Shown here: positions 35,828 to 47,460 of the stretch, one piece after another | Layout: each line of letters starts with the position of its first letter | How positions within the stretch are numbered: the first letter of the stretch is position 1 | Source of the DNA: Trichostrongylus colubriformis | Lineage: Eukaryota; Nematoda; Chromadorea; Rhabditida; Trichostrongylidae | DNA: 64,000 bases | Assembly: GCA_963978905.1 (NCBI GenBank) | Contig: OZ022259.1 | Location: 45,216,727-45,280,726, forward strand | Direction of reading: 5' to 3' | The notes under the pieces: model-generated | What the model saw: the letters and a program-made list of their open reading frames with translations, nothing else | Databases searched by the model: none | What the model was told of the DNA's origin: nothing | Program-made: the position numbers and the translations under genes

Positions 35828-36037
35828 GGTTGGGACACACGAATCTAGGCCGTGACCCTGTAACAACCTGTGGCCTTTGATCTAAGCCTTAAGTAATTCG
35901 GACAATTTGTTCATGTAAATCGTGTCCTCCTTGCAAGTCTGTTCCGTTGTATAGTCAAATTGTCTGGATTATTCATGTCACAGGGCAAAGGCCACAGGCT
36001 GTCACAGGGTCACGGCCTGGATTCGTGTGTCCCAACC
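35828..36037. mobile_element. Inverted-repeat MITE with GGTTGGGACACACG ends
   Basis: Left GGTTGGGACACACGAATCTA, right inverse GATTCGTGTGTCCCAACC; arms of about 60 bp include GCCGTGACCCTGT. A half copy lies at 42427-42481. Confidence 0.75.
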
Positions 36038-36135
36038 GTCACCCAGGTTAGTTCCACTCCCCGGAAACTAACGTAGAAGCTAAGTCATTGAGTAATTGGT
36101 ACATTGTGCAGTCATTGTGGTAATTCATCCCTCAC

Positions 36136-36260
36136 TTATTTATTTATTTATTTATTCAAATGCCGGCACAGTACACGAGAACATATGCTCGTTACTACAG
36201 CGAAGAACAAAAATCATAGGATTAACGAGATGAAACAAGTAGGAAAGAGAATTTTTAATC
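36136..36260 (-). repeat. LINE-like 3' tail with (AAAT)n end
   Basis: On the minus strand the text ends TGTGCCGGCATTTGAATAAA followed by further AAAT units, the form of a non-LTR retrotransposon 3' end. It matches 45100-45260 (GGCACGGTGCACAAGAGCAT in plus sense). Confidence 0.5.
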
Positions 36261-36508
36261 TTCCAAAACAATACTTGAAGGCCTTAACGGTATGCCTTAT
36301 GCGAAGTGATTACAGTAGTTTGACTGGAAATGATAGTGGGGAGTGATTTTGGAACAACGTGAAAACCATTAACGCAGTCAGGCTTCATGTGTGCGCGTTG
36401 CGTATGACTGAACCATATAACAGATCCGCGCGGCTTCCATCGATATATTGGTGATGCGGCGTGCTGGGAAAGTGTGCATTCACCAAAAGCAAGAAGTAGG
36501 ATATAAGC

Positions 36509-36732
36509 ATGATTCCTGAATTTTTATCCATTTTACTAGCTTTTTTGTTCATCAATGCACCACTTAGAAATGCTACTTTCCTTTCCAGCTGTCGACCAAA
36601 TTACTGTGTTAACAACCTTTGCGTCGAGCTGTGTATGAGGTTAGTATTAAGAACCACGAAGCCGAATGACATTCTAGAAAACTGGCAGAAATACTGTCGT
36701 CAAGTTCAAGGTATCATTTCATATCCCGAGAC
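36509..36732 (+). CDS. Candidate first exon of a small secreted cysteine-containing peptide
   Basis: The ATG opens with a convincing signal peptide (MIPEFLSILLAFLFINAPL), followed by a cysteine-spaced stretch (SSCRPNYCVNNLCVELCM) and later WQKYCRQVQG, five cysteines in all. The frame stops at ACG TAA, but that stop overlaps a perfect donor (GAGAC|GTAAGT at 36732/36733). There is an earlier donor as well (ATGAG|GTTAGT at 36639/36640). So this is probably the first exon of a longer product. No downstream exon was identified. Nothing ties it to a named family. Confidence 0.33.
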
Positions 36733-37558
36733 GTAAGTGTCACCTGCAATCAATCACGGGATCCTTTGCTCATATCTAATTGTCTCTTGTCGCTTCGTCT
36801 TTTTATAGCGCTTATAGTGACCTCATTATAAGCGCCGCAGCACCCTGTATTCAGGTCATCGAGGACAGACATGAAAATGGCGAACGATGAAAAACGCTTG
36901 AACTTTGTCGACAAGATGACTTCTACGATGGTATTTTCAACAAATAATGATGGTGAATTGATCAAAAAACGGTAACCTTAGTTATCTTTTAAGGAATTAG
37001 CCATTAATCTGACTTTCACACAAAACCGAGGAACCATTTGGATTACTATTTGATGTGTTGACATTATTTCGCGCGGGTTCGGACCTCGGAACTCCAAACG
37101 CGCAATGTTGCACACTGCTGTTAAGCTTTCTTTCGAACACTTTCGAGGCAAGTAACCCTCCCTTGCATTTGGTAATATAAATAGGACTAAATGCACCTGG
37201 GGATTAACTAGGTTCTTTGTTGAAGCTTAAGCACCCCGCGGATCTGTAACGTGTGGCGATTGCCGCGTAACAAAGCGTAACGCGCGTTAGTACAACAAGA
37301 GGCACACGTGATAGTCAGAGCGCGCTTATCCAAATCATATAGCAGGTAGGAGCCCTGAACATGGTTATACGTTACAGCAACCTGGAGCTACGGAAACCAA
37401 GACTGAGAGTGAGAGTGTTGTGATTTGGACACATCGCAGAGCTACTACTGGGATGCTGAGTTATGGGCAAAAGTTTCGGTGTCGGACGGGATACCAAGGC
37501 TTCTGCCATACGTGTGGGTGCTGATAAGCTATGGTAAATATACCATTCATAAGCCGAG

Positions 37559-37964
37559 TTAAAGGCACCAGTAGGGGTAAGGGAAAACTGAGATTTGGGA
37601 GCATATAATCTATGAGACGAACCTTCTACTTCAGAGGAGGTCACATGTGGCGAAAATCGCATTGAAAAAACGCGGCTTGGGGTCTTATAATGATCCCGCA
37701 GCACAGCATGTCGTTATGCGGTTATGGAGTCGCCGTGGAGGGGGGGGGGGACAACGATCGCGGTCAGCTCTTTCAGACTCTGGCCTGTCTTCAGTCCACT
37801 CCGGCTAGTGAAGCAGAGGAGGAGAGAGAGAAGGGGAATTTTCGGGTTCCTATTCCTCGGTTTTTTAAAGATTTTATGTCGTTCTTTCTCCACTATCATA
37901 TTGCTGGGCTTCTCTCGTAATCTTCCAATTTGCCAAAGTTACCCCTACCGGTGTCTTTAAGGTG
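37559..37964. mobile_element. TTAA-flanked MITE, AAAGRCACCRGTAGGGG family
   Basis: The left end is TTAAAGGCACCAGTAGGGG and the right end is the inverse (CCCCTACCGGTGTCTTTAA). Target is TTAA on both sides. A G homopolymer lies inside. The right half is duplicated at 40749-40980. Confidence 0.75.
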
Positions 37965-38230
37965 AAAGGGGTGTCGGTACTGTAATGGATTAGCACATAT
38001 GCCCGAGAAGCATAAAGTGCGGGTTCGAGTCCCGTCCAACACCGAAGCTTTTGCCCATAACTCAGCATCCTTATAGTAACTTTCGCATCGCGGGTTGCAG
38101 CGATGCGAAAATCAGCAGCTATCTAAAATCAAAAACGTCGCGGAGCTGTCTAAAATCGCCGTGAAAAGAAGAGCATCTGCAGTTTACAGTGGTAGAAATG
38201 AGATGTCAGCGAATATCACATCAACAAGTA
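37733..38230 (+). repeat. Left copy of 498-bp direct repeat flanking the giant inverted repeat
   Basis: This segment starts GTGGAGG plus a G run and ends CATCAACAAGTA. It recurs nearly base for base at 40749-41248, in the same orientation, on the other side of the 2.5 kb element. It contains the right half of a TTAA-flanked element (37559-37961), a tRNA-like sequence, and a short inverted copy of the tRNA-like 3' flank. The G run has 11 bases here and 15 in the right copy. Confidence 0.9.
37970..38043 (+). tRNA. Degenerate tRNA-like sequence, anticodon-loop triplet GAG
   Basis: It has a good box B (GGTTCGAGTCC) and a near-consensus box A (TACTGTAATGG). The anticodon arm is a perfect 5-bp stem (TATGC/GCATA) with a 7-base loop CCGAGAA, which would read GAG (Leu). 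The acceptor ends GGTGTCG and CAACACC pair at six of seven positions. Against a working tRNA: C instead of T before the anticodon, an extra base between stems, a weak D arm, and no long variable arm as tRNA-Leu needs. More likely a tRNA pseudogene or the head of a SINE. Confidence 0.45.
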
Positions 38231-38242
38231 CAATACCGCTCA

Positions 38243-40744
38243 CATTTTTTGAAAAATCGACGGTGGGCGACGGATTAAACGGCACAAATCGTCGCCCCGT
38301 CATAACCTCGTTAAAAATGGATAAAATGGGAAAAAATTAAAAGCGTTAGATTCGTCTCGATGTGTCGAATTCAACGACCTATGAGATGTCTAATTTTGAT
38401 AAGTAGGTCACCAGCTTCTCGGTAAAAGCTGCAAAGACTTCTTTAAATCTACCCTCAGACAAGACTCCGACCTGTTTCGGCTTGCATTCACATGTTCGAT
38501 TGTTGCTCGCCCATGTTCTGCACAATCATCATTTTTCAGTGAGTTATCTTCAAGTTTCAGGACACTTTTCAACACGAAATTTCCACGACATTTTCGAGTG
38601 TTTTTAAGCTCATTTCGTCAGAATCGATGGACAAATTGAGAAGATGACGCACCTATCACAGACTACTGGTTACGTACTGCAAGAATTACCTTGACTTCCG
38701 AATTACAAGCAAGCGCTTCTTCTGTGATGAAGCTTCAAACATCGGTAAACGGCGTACTTTGAACGCTGGATAATTTCCCTTCTCTTTCATAAAATAACAT
38801 TTTGAACAATGAAAATCGCGTGAGATCTTCGAATACAACATCCTACACTTCCAGAAAATAAAAGCGGCATTCAAACAATGCACAGAATCATGAATTTAAA
38901 AAGAGTTTTAATTGCACATGAAAGTAGGAATGTGGACGTACACTGATTGATTTCAAACGAAACTTATACTGATGTATTCAGTGTCAAAAATGCTGTTCAT
39001 CGGTGTAAAGATCATCTCATTGCGAAAGTTTTGAACTTTTACCACTGTTCTTGTATTCTTTTCAAGCGTTGTTGGCTCCAACGCCGCATGCTGACCCCTT
39101 AATTACTGTGCAACGCTCAGCACAGACGAGGTCAGTAGTACCTCGCGGTATTATCACATCACATGTATGCATACTATTAACTTTCAGAACCGCTTACTAT
39201 TCTTACTCAGTGATTCTCCCAGTCCCCTTCTTTTCAGCGGCCAGTTTGCTTTAATAACCGCTCGGAAGGAAGCAGGAGCACACAACTAATCACGAACACA
39301 CGTTTGCAAACGTTGCATGCACCAGAAGATTCGAACCCCCTACGAATCATCACTTCATGAGTGCCTGCGAACAGCTGTCACTCGGCCTGCGCCATCCAAC
39401 CGCTTGATAAGGTAACTCTGTTTCCGAGCATAGTGATAACGGACAGAGTGTGATGGCATATGGAAACTCTCACAGCTGATTTCGATGAATAGTACCAAAC
39501 CGACTCAGAACAAGTGCGCTGCGGAATTATCACGTGAAGTTTTCTACATAATCGTGTTTCTGGTATCAATGCACACAATGCAGAAATTAATCAGTCAAAT
39601 GAAAAATACACAAAGTAGAAATTCGTAACCACCGTTCTATGATAAACTGTTAAAACAGAAAATCACTCATAAAAGTTCAAGTCATACAACACACTATATA
39701 ATATATTTGAAGAAATTCCTTATAAAAAAACTACCATCTAAGCTGAACTGTACAAGGCTGCGAACCAGTTTCTTTGGTTCGAAGGGACAGTGAGCGGTTC
39801 TGAAGGACAATAGTGTGCATACATGTGATGTGATAATACCGCGAGGTATTACTGACCTCGTCTGTGCTGAGCGTTGCACAGTAATTAAGGGGTCAGCATG
39901 CGGCGTTGGAGCCAACAACGCTTGAAAAAAATACAAGAACAGTGGTAAAAGTTCAAAACTTTCGCAATGAGATGATCTTTACACCGATGAACAGCATTTT
40001 TGACACTGAATACATCAGTATAAGTTTCGTTTGAAATCAATCAGTGTACGTCCACATTCCTACTTTCATGTGCAATTAAAACTCTTTTTAAATTCATGAT
40101 TCTGTGCATTGTTTGAATGCCGCTTTTATTTTCTGGAAGTGTAGGATGTTGTATTCGAAGATCTCACGCGATTTTCATTGTTCAAAATGTTATTTTATGA
40201 AAGAGAAGGGAAATTATCCAGCGTTCAAAGTACGCCGTTTACCGATGTTTGAAGCTTCATCACAGAAGAAGCGCTTGCTTGTAATTCGGAAGTCAAGGTA
40301 ATTCTTGCAGTACGTAACCAGTAGTCTGTGATAGGTGCGTCATCTTCTCAATTTGTCCATCGATTCTGACGAAATGAGCTTAAAAACACTCGAAAATGTC
40401 GTGGAAATTTCGTGTTGAAAAGTGTCCTGAAACTTGAAGATAACTCACTGAAAAATGATGATTGTGCAGAACATGGGCGAGCAACAATCGAACATGTGAA
40501 TGCAAGCCGAAACAGGTCGGAGTCTTGTCTGAGGGTAGATTTAAAGAAGTCTTTGCAGCTTTTACCGAGAAGCTGGTGACCTACTTATCAAAATTGGACA
40601 TCTCATAGGTCGTTGAATTCGACACATCGAGACGAATCTAACGCTTTTAATTTTTTCCCATTTCATCCTTTTTTAACGAAGTTATGACGGGGCGACGGTT
40701 TGTGCCGTTTAATCCGTCGCCCACCGTCGATTTTTCAAAAAATG
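38243..40744. mobile_element. 2.5 kb element made of two ~0.95 kb inverted arms
   Basis: The left arm is about 38243-39198 and the right arm about 39792-40744; they are inverted copies with only scattered mismatches, separated by about 590 bp. The tips read CATTTTTTGAAAAATCGACG on both sides. A 65-codon open frame (HCLNAAFIFWKCRM, then DFHCSKCYFMKEKGN) is present identically in both arms (38686-38883 on -, 40104-40301 on +); a second frame with QALLAPTPHADPLITVQ is likewise mirrored. Neither resembles a transposase. The long-arm structure is that of fold-back DNA transposons. No simple target-site duplication is visible; instead the element is flanked by 498-bp direct repeats. Confidence 0.82.
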
Positions 40745-40748
40745 GGAC

Positions 40749-41248
40749 GTGGAGGGGGGGGGGGGGGGACAACGATCGCGGTCAGCTCTTTCAGACTCTG
40801 GCCTGTCTTCAGTCCACTCCGGCTAGTGAAGCAGAGGAGGAGAGAGAGAAGGGGAATTTTCGGGTTCCTATTCCTCGGTTTTTTAAAGATTTTATGTCGT
40901 TCTTTCTCCACTATCATATTGCTGGGCTTCTCTCGTAATCTTCCAATTTGCCAAAGTTACCCCTACCGGTGTCTTTAAGGTGAAAGGGGTGTCGGTACTG
41001 TAATGGATTAGCACATATGCCCGAGAAGCATAAAGTGCGGGTTCGAGTCCCGTCCAACACCGAAGCTTTTGCCCATAACTCAGCATCCTTATAGTAACTT
41101 TCGCATCGCGGGTTGCAGCGATGCGAAAATCAGCAGCTATCTAAAATCAAAAACGTCGCGGAGCTGTCTAAAATCGCCGTGAAAAGAAGAGCATCTGCAG
41201 TTTACAGTGGTAGAAATGAGATGTCAGCGAATATCACATCAACAAGTA
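40749..41248 (+). repeat. Right copy of the flanking direct repeat
   Basis: This is near-identical to 37733-38230. It lacks the left half of the TTAA element that precedes the left copy, so it is a truncated duplicate rather than a second independent insertion. Downstream of CATCAACAAGTA the sequences diverge at once. Confidence 0.9.
40988..41061 (+). tRNA. Second copy of the degenerate tRNA-like sequence
   Basis: Same sequence as 37970-38043, carried in the right 498-bp direct repeat. It shares the same defects, so it arose by the duplication. Confidence 0.45.
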
Positions 41249-41521
41249 TGTAATCTGTGCCTCAAATAAAAAATGCGGTCGTTACCTAGCAGAACTGGAG
41301 CATGTATTGAAGGTTTGAAGTGATTAGAAAGAAAGAAAGTGTAACCATCAAATGGTATGTTCTGGTGTGGAACATAAATTCTCAGGCGGTCGTGGTGAAT
41401 GAGAGAGAACACAAGGTTACGTCCCAAATGAGAACTACAAAAAAAGTTCAACCTTTCCATAAAGAGTTCGTGTTTCTGAAATCTTTTCGAGATTGGCTCC
41501 ACTTAAAGGGTCAGATTCTTT

Positions 41522-41930
41522 GACTAGAACAAAATGCGATTTCAACTCTCGAATGCGCCATGCATGTGACATCACTCACTACCATAAAAGCTTTGGAATG
41601 CGTATTCGGTCGTTGCTGTAGTGCCAAACAACGATCAAACGGAATCTTTTATAACTTTTAGCAGGCTCTAGGTGGACCAGTGGGTTGAGCGTGATTCCAT
41701 CGTGGATATTATGCTGCTCAGATCCACTACTCAAGAGTTAACACTACAAATCAGGAGAGATTTGTGAAAAATGATTCCATCGGCTGGATGTCGTACTCTA
41801 TCAGAGGTCTTAATAAAATTGCTCCAATTTAAGGGATGAAATTTGCTACATCTAATGGGTAGGTCCTTCGATTGGAATGAAATTCGGTTTTATTTCAATC
41901 TCTTCAATATGCGCCATGCATGTGGCAACA
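41522..41930. repeat. Diverged local direct repeat
   Basis: GCGCCATGCATGTG followed by ACTCAC occurs near 41553 and again near 41909, with similar text before it (GATT.GAA.GAAAT). The stretch between 41249 and 42620 has no gene I can support. Confidence 0.35.
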
Positions 41931-42426
41931 CTCACTGTACTAGAAGTACAATGGTCCGTAATCACACACTCTGCATCGGAGTCAAGAGGGAATCTTAAAG
42001 CGGAACAAAAACAGCGCAGTACTGGACAGTGAATTCTTAAAATGACAGCATATCGTGTTTTGCAGGTAGCTACAGAGGCGTCGTTCAAGCTGGTAACGAG
42101 TGCGCAAAAAACCAGGCTAGACCACTAGGAACTGAAAAAGCGGAAGAATCTTACATAACCACTTTCAAGTGGAGAGTTCATAAAAAACTATTCCATGCGT
42201 AAAATAGCTTCGCCACTAGGAACGTCGCACTGTACCTACGATAAGAATTGTTCAACATTGTCTTTTGTTATGAAGACACATTAGAACAGCCACTCTTACA
42301 CACGGATTTTAACCTCGGCCTGCTATCTTATGGCAGCCTGCAGTGCAGACACTTTATTCATGTAAACCCTATCTTTCGTACAAGTTGTTCTCCTCTGTAT
42401 TCATTACAAATCACTTCAAAAAAGAC

Positions 42427-42481
42427 CTAAGGCTGTTACAGGGTCCCATGCCGAGGTCAAAATCCGTGTGTTCCAACCGTC
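42427..42481. repeat. Half copy of the 35.8 kb inverted-repeat element
   Basis: It reads AAGGCTGTTACAGGGTCCC, then CCGTGTGTTCCAACCGTCAC, matching one arm of 35828-36037 without the other. Confidence 0.5.
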
Positions 42482-42619
42482 ACCCCTCTCTTACATTATA
42501 ATGAGTCATTGTAGATTGGGCCGGAAATAAATGAAATGGGTAATAAATCGTAATCAGAAGGGGACATAGGGGACAGTAAAAACGTAATGGAGTGATCAGT
42601 GAAGCGCGATATGTCTTGA

Positions 42620-43000
42620 AGAAGTTACGGACTAGTTTTCCATTGGCATGTTGCCAAGTAAACACAGGGGAATGTTTGGAAATACGGCAACATCTATTTT
42701 TTTGAGTGAGTCCAAGCTAAAACTGCGAAAGCGCGCCGCAAAACCTCCGATCCTGCCGCATCTCCTTGACCGCTCCCACCCCAGTCAATCGGGAATTACG
42801 TCATAGGAAGGCGGGACCGCTGTGTCCATGAGGCGGATCCGCTGCATGGTTGCGGCGTTTTGCAGGGTTTCCACAGCTTGGAGGGGCGCTTTTTCACCGG
42901 GATTTCGCCACAAATAGCCTTCTTAGGCCCAAGACTACCATGTGAGTGACTTCTTGTAGGGATTTCTCCATTACCGCATTACTCCTAATGCTGTCTTTAA
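42620..43000 (-). mobile_element. TTAA MITE family 1, truncated copy
   Basis: The right end (CTCCTAATGCTGTCTTTAA) is intact. The left side loses family similarity near 42620, leaving about 380 of 560 bp. Confidence 0.78.
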
Positions 43001-43240
43001 ATTCCTTGGACTGCTAGCAAAAACGTGAAGAGGATGAAGGACCACCGTCGACCAACGACATAACGGACTTTCTGATAGACTAGCACTAAGAAGGCAGGGA
43101 AAGCAGAAAAATACGTTTTCGGCGCATGTTTGAAATCTAGTCCAATGTCGGTGCGCCCTTTGCCATGGCCATATGCCTTCCTCCGGAAAATCTCTTTCAG
43201 TGCGTACACTGTACTTGGCTTCTGGCCGGCTTTCTAGACG

Positions 43241-43341
43241 GAAACCAACAATAGTGAATATCCTCCCTCTGTGCTCTTCAGTAAAGAGAGGGGAGAAGAA
43301 ACAATATTACTGGTTCCTATATTCACATAAAAACTATTTAT
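43241..43341 (+). repeat. Local direct repeat, copy 1
   Basis: About 100 bp (CAATAGTGAATATCCTCCCT, then CTGTGCTCTTCAGTAAAGAG) that recurs about 500 bp downstream. Confidence 0.65.
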
Positions 43342-43598
43342 TTCATAAATATAAGTTCTGGAGTATTTGGTTATTTATTCATTTACGTTTATTATTCATT
43401 TATTTTATATTTAGTTGAAAAACGATTGACCAGAAGCATCTGGAAATCACAACTAAAAGTTAAGAGGTGCTACATAGTACGTACTTTCTCGTCACCACTG
43501 GTGAATGCTACATGTCTCTGTAAGATTTTTCGTGACATGAGGTTCAGATTCACTGAAAGAAATGTTGCAGCTGTTTTTTTCGAAAATATCAAATCTAA

Positions 43599-43667
43599 AC
43601 ATGAAGTTATGAACGAAAGGAAAGTTCTCTTTCTTAGGGGACTTTCCTTTCGTTCATAACTTCATGT
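43599..43667. repeat. Perfect 27-bp hairpin with 15-base loop
   Basis: 43599-43625 (ACATGAAGTTATGAACGAAA...) is the exact reverse complement of 43641-43667, with loop TCTCTTTCTTAGGGG. A 9-G run follows at 43675. Confidence 0.85.
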
Positions 43668-43736
43668 CACGAAAGGGGGGGGGAGGGTCTTGTAGCAGAG
43701 CTATTTTGGTTTCCTTTTCGCACGGGCCCATAGACG

Positions 43737-43834
43737 GGAACCAAGCAATAGTGAACATCCTCCTCTGTGCTCTTCAGTAAGGGAAGGAAGAAGAAACAAT
43801 ATTGTTGGTTTGCATATTTACATAAAAACAATTT
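43737..43834 (+). repeat. Local direct repeat, copy 2
   Basis: It matches 43241-43341 (CAATAGTGAACATCCTCCTC, then TGTGCTCTTCAGTAAGGGA). The two copies bracket the 43.6 kb hairpin. Confidence 0.65.
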
Positions 43835-44648
43835 AACTCGTAAGTATAATGAAGAGTTTTATACATACCTAATTGAAGAAATGTCTTTTCAAAACCTATA
43901 TATAATGAATTAATGTTGAAACAGTTTGTTTGTTCGCATAATCAGCACACTGTAAACTCTCCCGGAATTTGATTCCTTTCATTCTATCGCTGCTGTTGCA
44001 TCATTTTGTAAATTACTTGGGGAATTGGTTCTCGATGACCTTGTACAGCGCTAATTTTATATTTACCTTCCCTTTGTTTTCTGATTAGTCTCGCGAAACA
44101 AAAAACATATGTGTGAACGTGTATGCTACCCCTCCTACACTAGTATTTCCAGACATACTGTCAGCTGTGGGTTGAACAGTGAATAGAGAAGGCCACAATG
44201 TAACCATTCTAGAGAGAATACATTCGTAACTCACGCCCAGTTTCTGTGTCGGTCTACAAGATAAAAAAAGACAGCATTCACCTTTTAGTAAGCCATGTGG
44301 GACTGAGAAGTATCTTAAGCGAATAAGAAAGAGAACATGACATAAGTTCTGCATCAGCAATAATGGTGTACCGTAATTATACTCGTTGCACTTAAAACAC
44401 AGTTGAGAAGAAAATGAGCCGAAGTTTAATGGTGCTTATTACTTGAGGATATGGTATGTTTTGTAAAAGTAATACGGAAGATAAAACAGCAGTCCCGTTA
44501 TAATGAAATCACGTACCGCTCCCACTGGGATATTCAGCGCTTGGTTGAGCGTACTATGTGCACCTACAGAAAACACGTTCTGTTTAACGCCTAATGTTAA
44601 TATAGAATTGCCATTACGGTATGTCAACGCGACGGACGCAGAAATCTG

Positions 44649-44791
44649 AGGCCGCCATCAGACCTGGCGATTTTGCGGTGTCGCGGCTCCGCACGTGAAG
44701 CTGCGGCATTGCATAATCTTGATATCGTAATATTGCGAGCGGAAGTGCCGCAAAATCGCAAAAACGCAAAAGCGCAGTCTGACGGCGGCCT
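44649..44791. mobile_element. MITE family 7 copy
   Basis: Left AGGCCGCCATCAGACC, right CAGTCTGACGGCGGCCT. The core GGTGTCGCGGCTCCGCACG is shared with 46573. Confidence 0.75.
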
Positions 44792-45099
44792 GACTTTGTG
44801 GAAGACTGACGGGCGAACAAAGAGAACGTAGGAGCCACGTCTATGTAGGACTTCACTGTGTAGGAGGTGGATCTGATAAGGCGAATGAAATGATAAGGCC
44901 AAACTGCGTCAGTGTGATTGTTCATAAAACAACAGACAATCAATATGGCAAACAATCCCGCACACCGGATGTTCAAAGTAGACAGAACTAATTGCTGCAG
45001 TAAGTTATAAAGTTGAAAAAGAAGTATTTCTGGGATTGGATGTAAGTCAGGGGCTGTAACAACTCTGCTTCGGCCAGAGAACTTCAAGTGGGATCACTT

Positions 45100-45260
45100 C
45101 TTTTATCCTATTTATTTATTTAATTTCACTTCCTTTTTATTTATTTGTCTAATTGCGCGGCACGGTGCACAAGAGCATGTGTTTGTTAAACATAGAAAGA
45201 ACAAAACCTGTAAAAATCGAAACAAGGTGAAACAAATAAAAAGAGACTCTTCGAATGAAA
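45100..45260 (-). repeat. Second LINE-like 3' tail
   Basis: It shares the GCGCGGCACGGTGCACAAGA block and the TTTATTTA tract with 36136-36260, and then AGAACAAAA...GAAACAAGGTGAAACAA downstream. Confidence 0.5.
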
Positions 45261-46572
45261 AGTGGTTAACGGGCTTAACAGCAGTTAGTTGTTCAAATAT
45301 ATGCGCGTGTTTCAGAAACTGACGAAAAACATGCGATTTGCATTCGGCTTATCGATGAATTCAGTTTTTCCATGGTGTAGGCATTCAAATGCTTCATAGA
45401 ATTTGAATGAAATTGGAATATTTCACGTATTCAAAGGGATCGATTGAACACTCGCTTCAAAAAAAAAAAGTTCGCAGTTTGAGCATGAAAATTTCCAGGT
45501 GTAGACCGGGACACTCGGAAGAATTGTGAGTTATACCTAGCCGCTTCCGTTCAAGGGGTGTGCGAAGTAGTGTGTACGTACGCGAGCTCCAGTGACCTTG
45601 ACACACTTCGAGTGTCCTGGCCTTCGTGCCCAGATTACCGATCCCGTTTCCACTCACTCCATTCATCATGGCACATGCTTTGAATTTCCTTTATTCATCA
45701 AGCCATTCGTCATAACCTTGACTCTTTGTGCAGTAGTCATACGACATTTTGCAGAATCTTTCTGTTAGAGCTGCTACTGCTGATATCTGTGCTGTACTTG
45801 AGAAAAATGTCGTTCACCATGCCACGTATCTTTGACGGCTGGAGATAACTGATATGAAGATAAGAAACGTTCCACTTGGCCATGAAGAAGGAATGACAGA
45901 AGTACAGTCAACGGCTTGAGGGGGTTGTGGCATGCAGTCAGTCATGAGTTAGGAAAAGCGGCAGGCTGTACACATTTAACAATTATCAAAAAACACCACC
46001 ACCTAGTCATCCGGTCATTTCTTCTGGAGCACGCAATTGGGAGTGGTGCACGGCTTCCTGTCTCTCAAGCCATCCTGCATGATGCACATACTCAGTTACT
46101 CGTATATGACCCCCTGTCGGGGATTTTATTAACCTACGCTGTGTCTGTCTGTACAGCCCCCCCCCCCTCCTATATTGAGATTCGAATAATATGTGCGGCA
46201 TCGGTGTGTATTTTACACTTCCGATCACGGCATCGCGCCATGCTTTTAGCCACATGGCTCATGACGCTGTGCTTTTATGGCGTCAGAATTTGATGATAAC
46301 AAACATCCGGCACTGATAATGGCGCATGAGTCTGCTTAACAACTTTAGTTTTTTGTTTCAGGCTACCATTTATAGAATCGGAAAGAACAAAGAAAAGGCC
46401 CGAAATAGGCTGGAAGTTCATAAAAGGCGCAATGGAACTGTATAGATCGATGTGATAGTAACTAGTGACTCACGTATCACCTTCATTTTTTGTCGAAGGG
46501 GCCGACAACGGTTTGAGTAGTACGTTGTTGAGGAAGCACTGATGGATTGACCATACCCTGAAATCGCACCTG

Positions 46573-46813
46573 TTAAGCCGCCGTCAGACTTTGCGATTCT
46601 GCAATTTTGCGGTTCTGCGATTTTGCATTTGTGCGATTTTGCAATTCTGCGACTCTACGGTGTCGCGGCTCCGCACGCGAAGTCGCATCATTGCACAATC
46701 TCAAGGTCGTGGTATCGCGTGCGAAAGCGCGAAGTCGCAAAATCGCAGAATCACATAATCGCAAAATCGCAGAATCGCAAAAATGTAAAATCGCAAACTC
46801 TGACGGTGGCCTC
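46573..46813. mobile_element. MITE family 7 copy with expanded TTTTGCGA-type repeats
   Basis: Left TTAAGCCGCCGTCAGACTTT, right CTCTGACGGTGGCCTCA. The arms contain repeated near-octamers (ATTTTGCG, ATTCTGCG, TCGCAAAA), making it longer than its relatives at 241 bp. Confidence 0.78.
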
Positions 46814-47460
46814 AGATTGCTGGGTGCTAACGCAATGCAGATGGGGGAAGGGGGGGGGAGGAATCTTATACAAAGTTGCACAACTATGCATTTCGGAGGG
46901 ATATTTGAGAGGCCTATCTGCACACTCAGGCCTAATTTTCGTTCAAATCTCAGTGCAGAAAAAAAGGGGTCTCTTTCCCCTCCTAGGTTTAGGTAAAAAA
47001 TAGTGTCCATAGTGAATGTCCCCCCCCCCCCCCCCCCAACGCGAAAGCGGGATACGATAGCGATGGCGATCGGTGCAATAGTAATGTTCTGTTGCTTCAT
47101 TGATCCTGGAGCATGGTGGTGCATGGCGAGGCTTCAGAAAGAGTTTGCCAATGGAACCCTTTTTTGGCGCTGCCGAGGTCTTTGTCCAATAGGTTTCGAA
47201 ATAACTGAAAACTAAATTTCAAAAAATTTCGCTTTTTCGTTCCAGTATTCGTATTACTGAATTCCTAAGGATGTTCAGCTTTACGCACCGATAATAAGCT
47301 TACCTCTTCAGCAGGGAGCTTGGGGAACTCTTTGCTATTCCTTTTTTTGATGATCTACCACCAATTCTACGGTGAACCATTCAGAAATGAGACATCTTCG
47401 GGAATGAATCATAGCCACCACTTCACTGCAACCTACCGGCACTTGCAAGTATGAAACCCC

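Noticed and set aside
44614..45087. 157-codon minus-strand frame
   Set aside because: Its C-terminal third is a family 7 MITE and the rest has no splice signals or recognisable domain.
45916..46293. 125-codon plus-strand frame
   Set aside because: It crosses an 11-C run and shows no domain or splice context.
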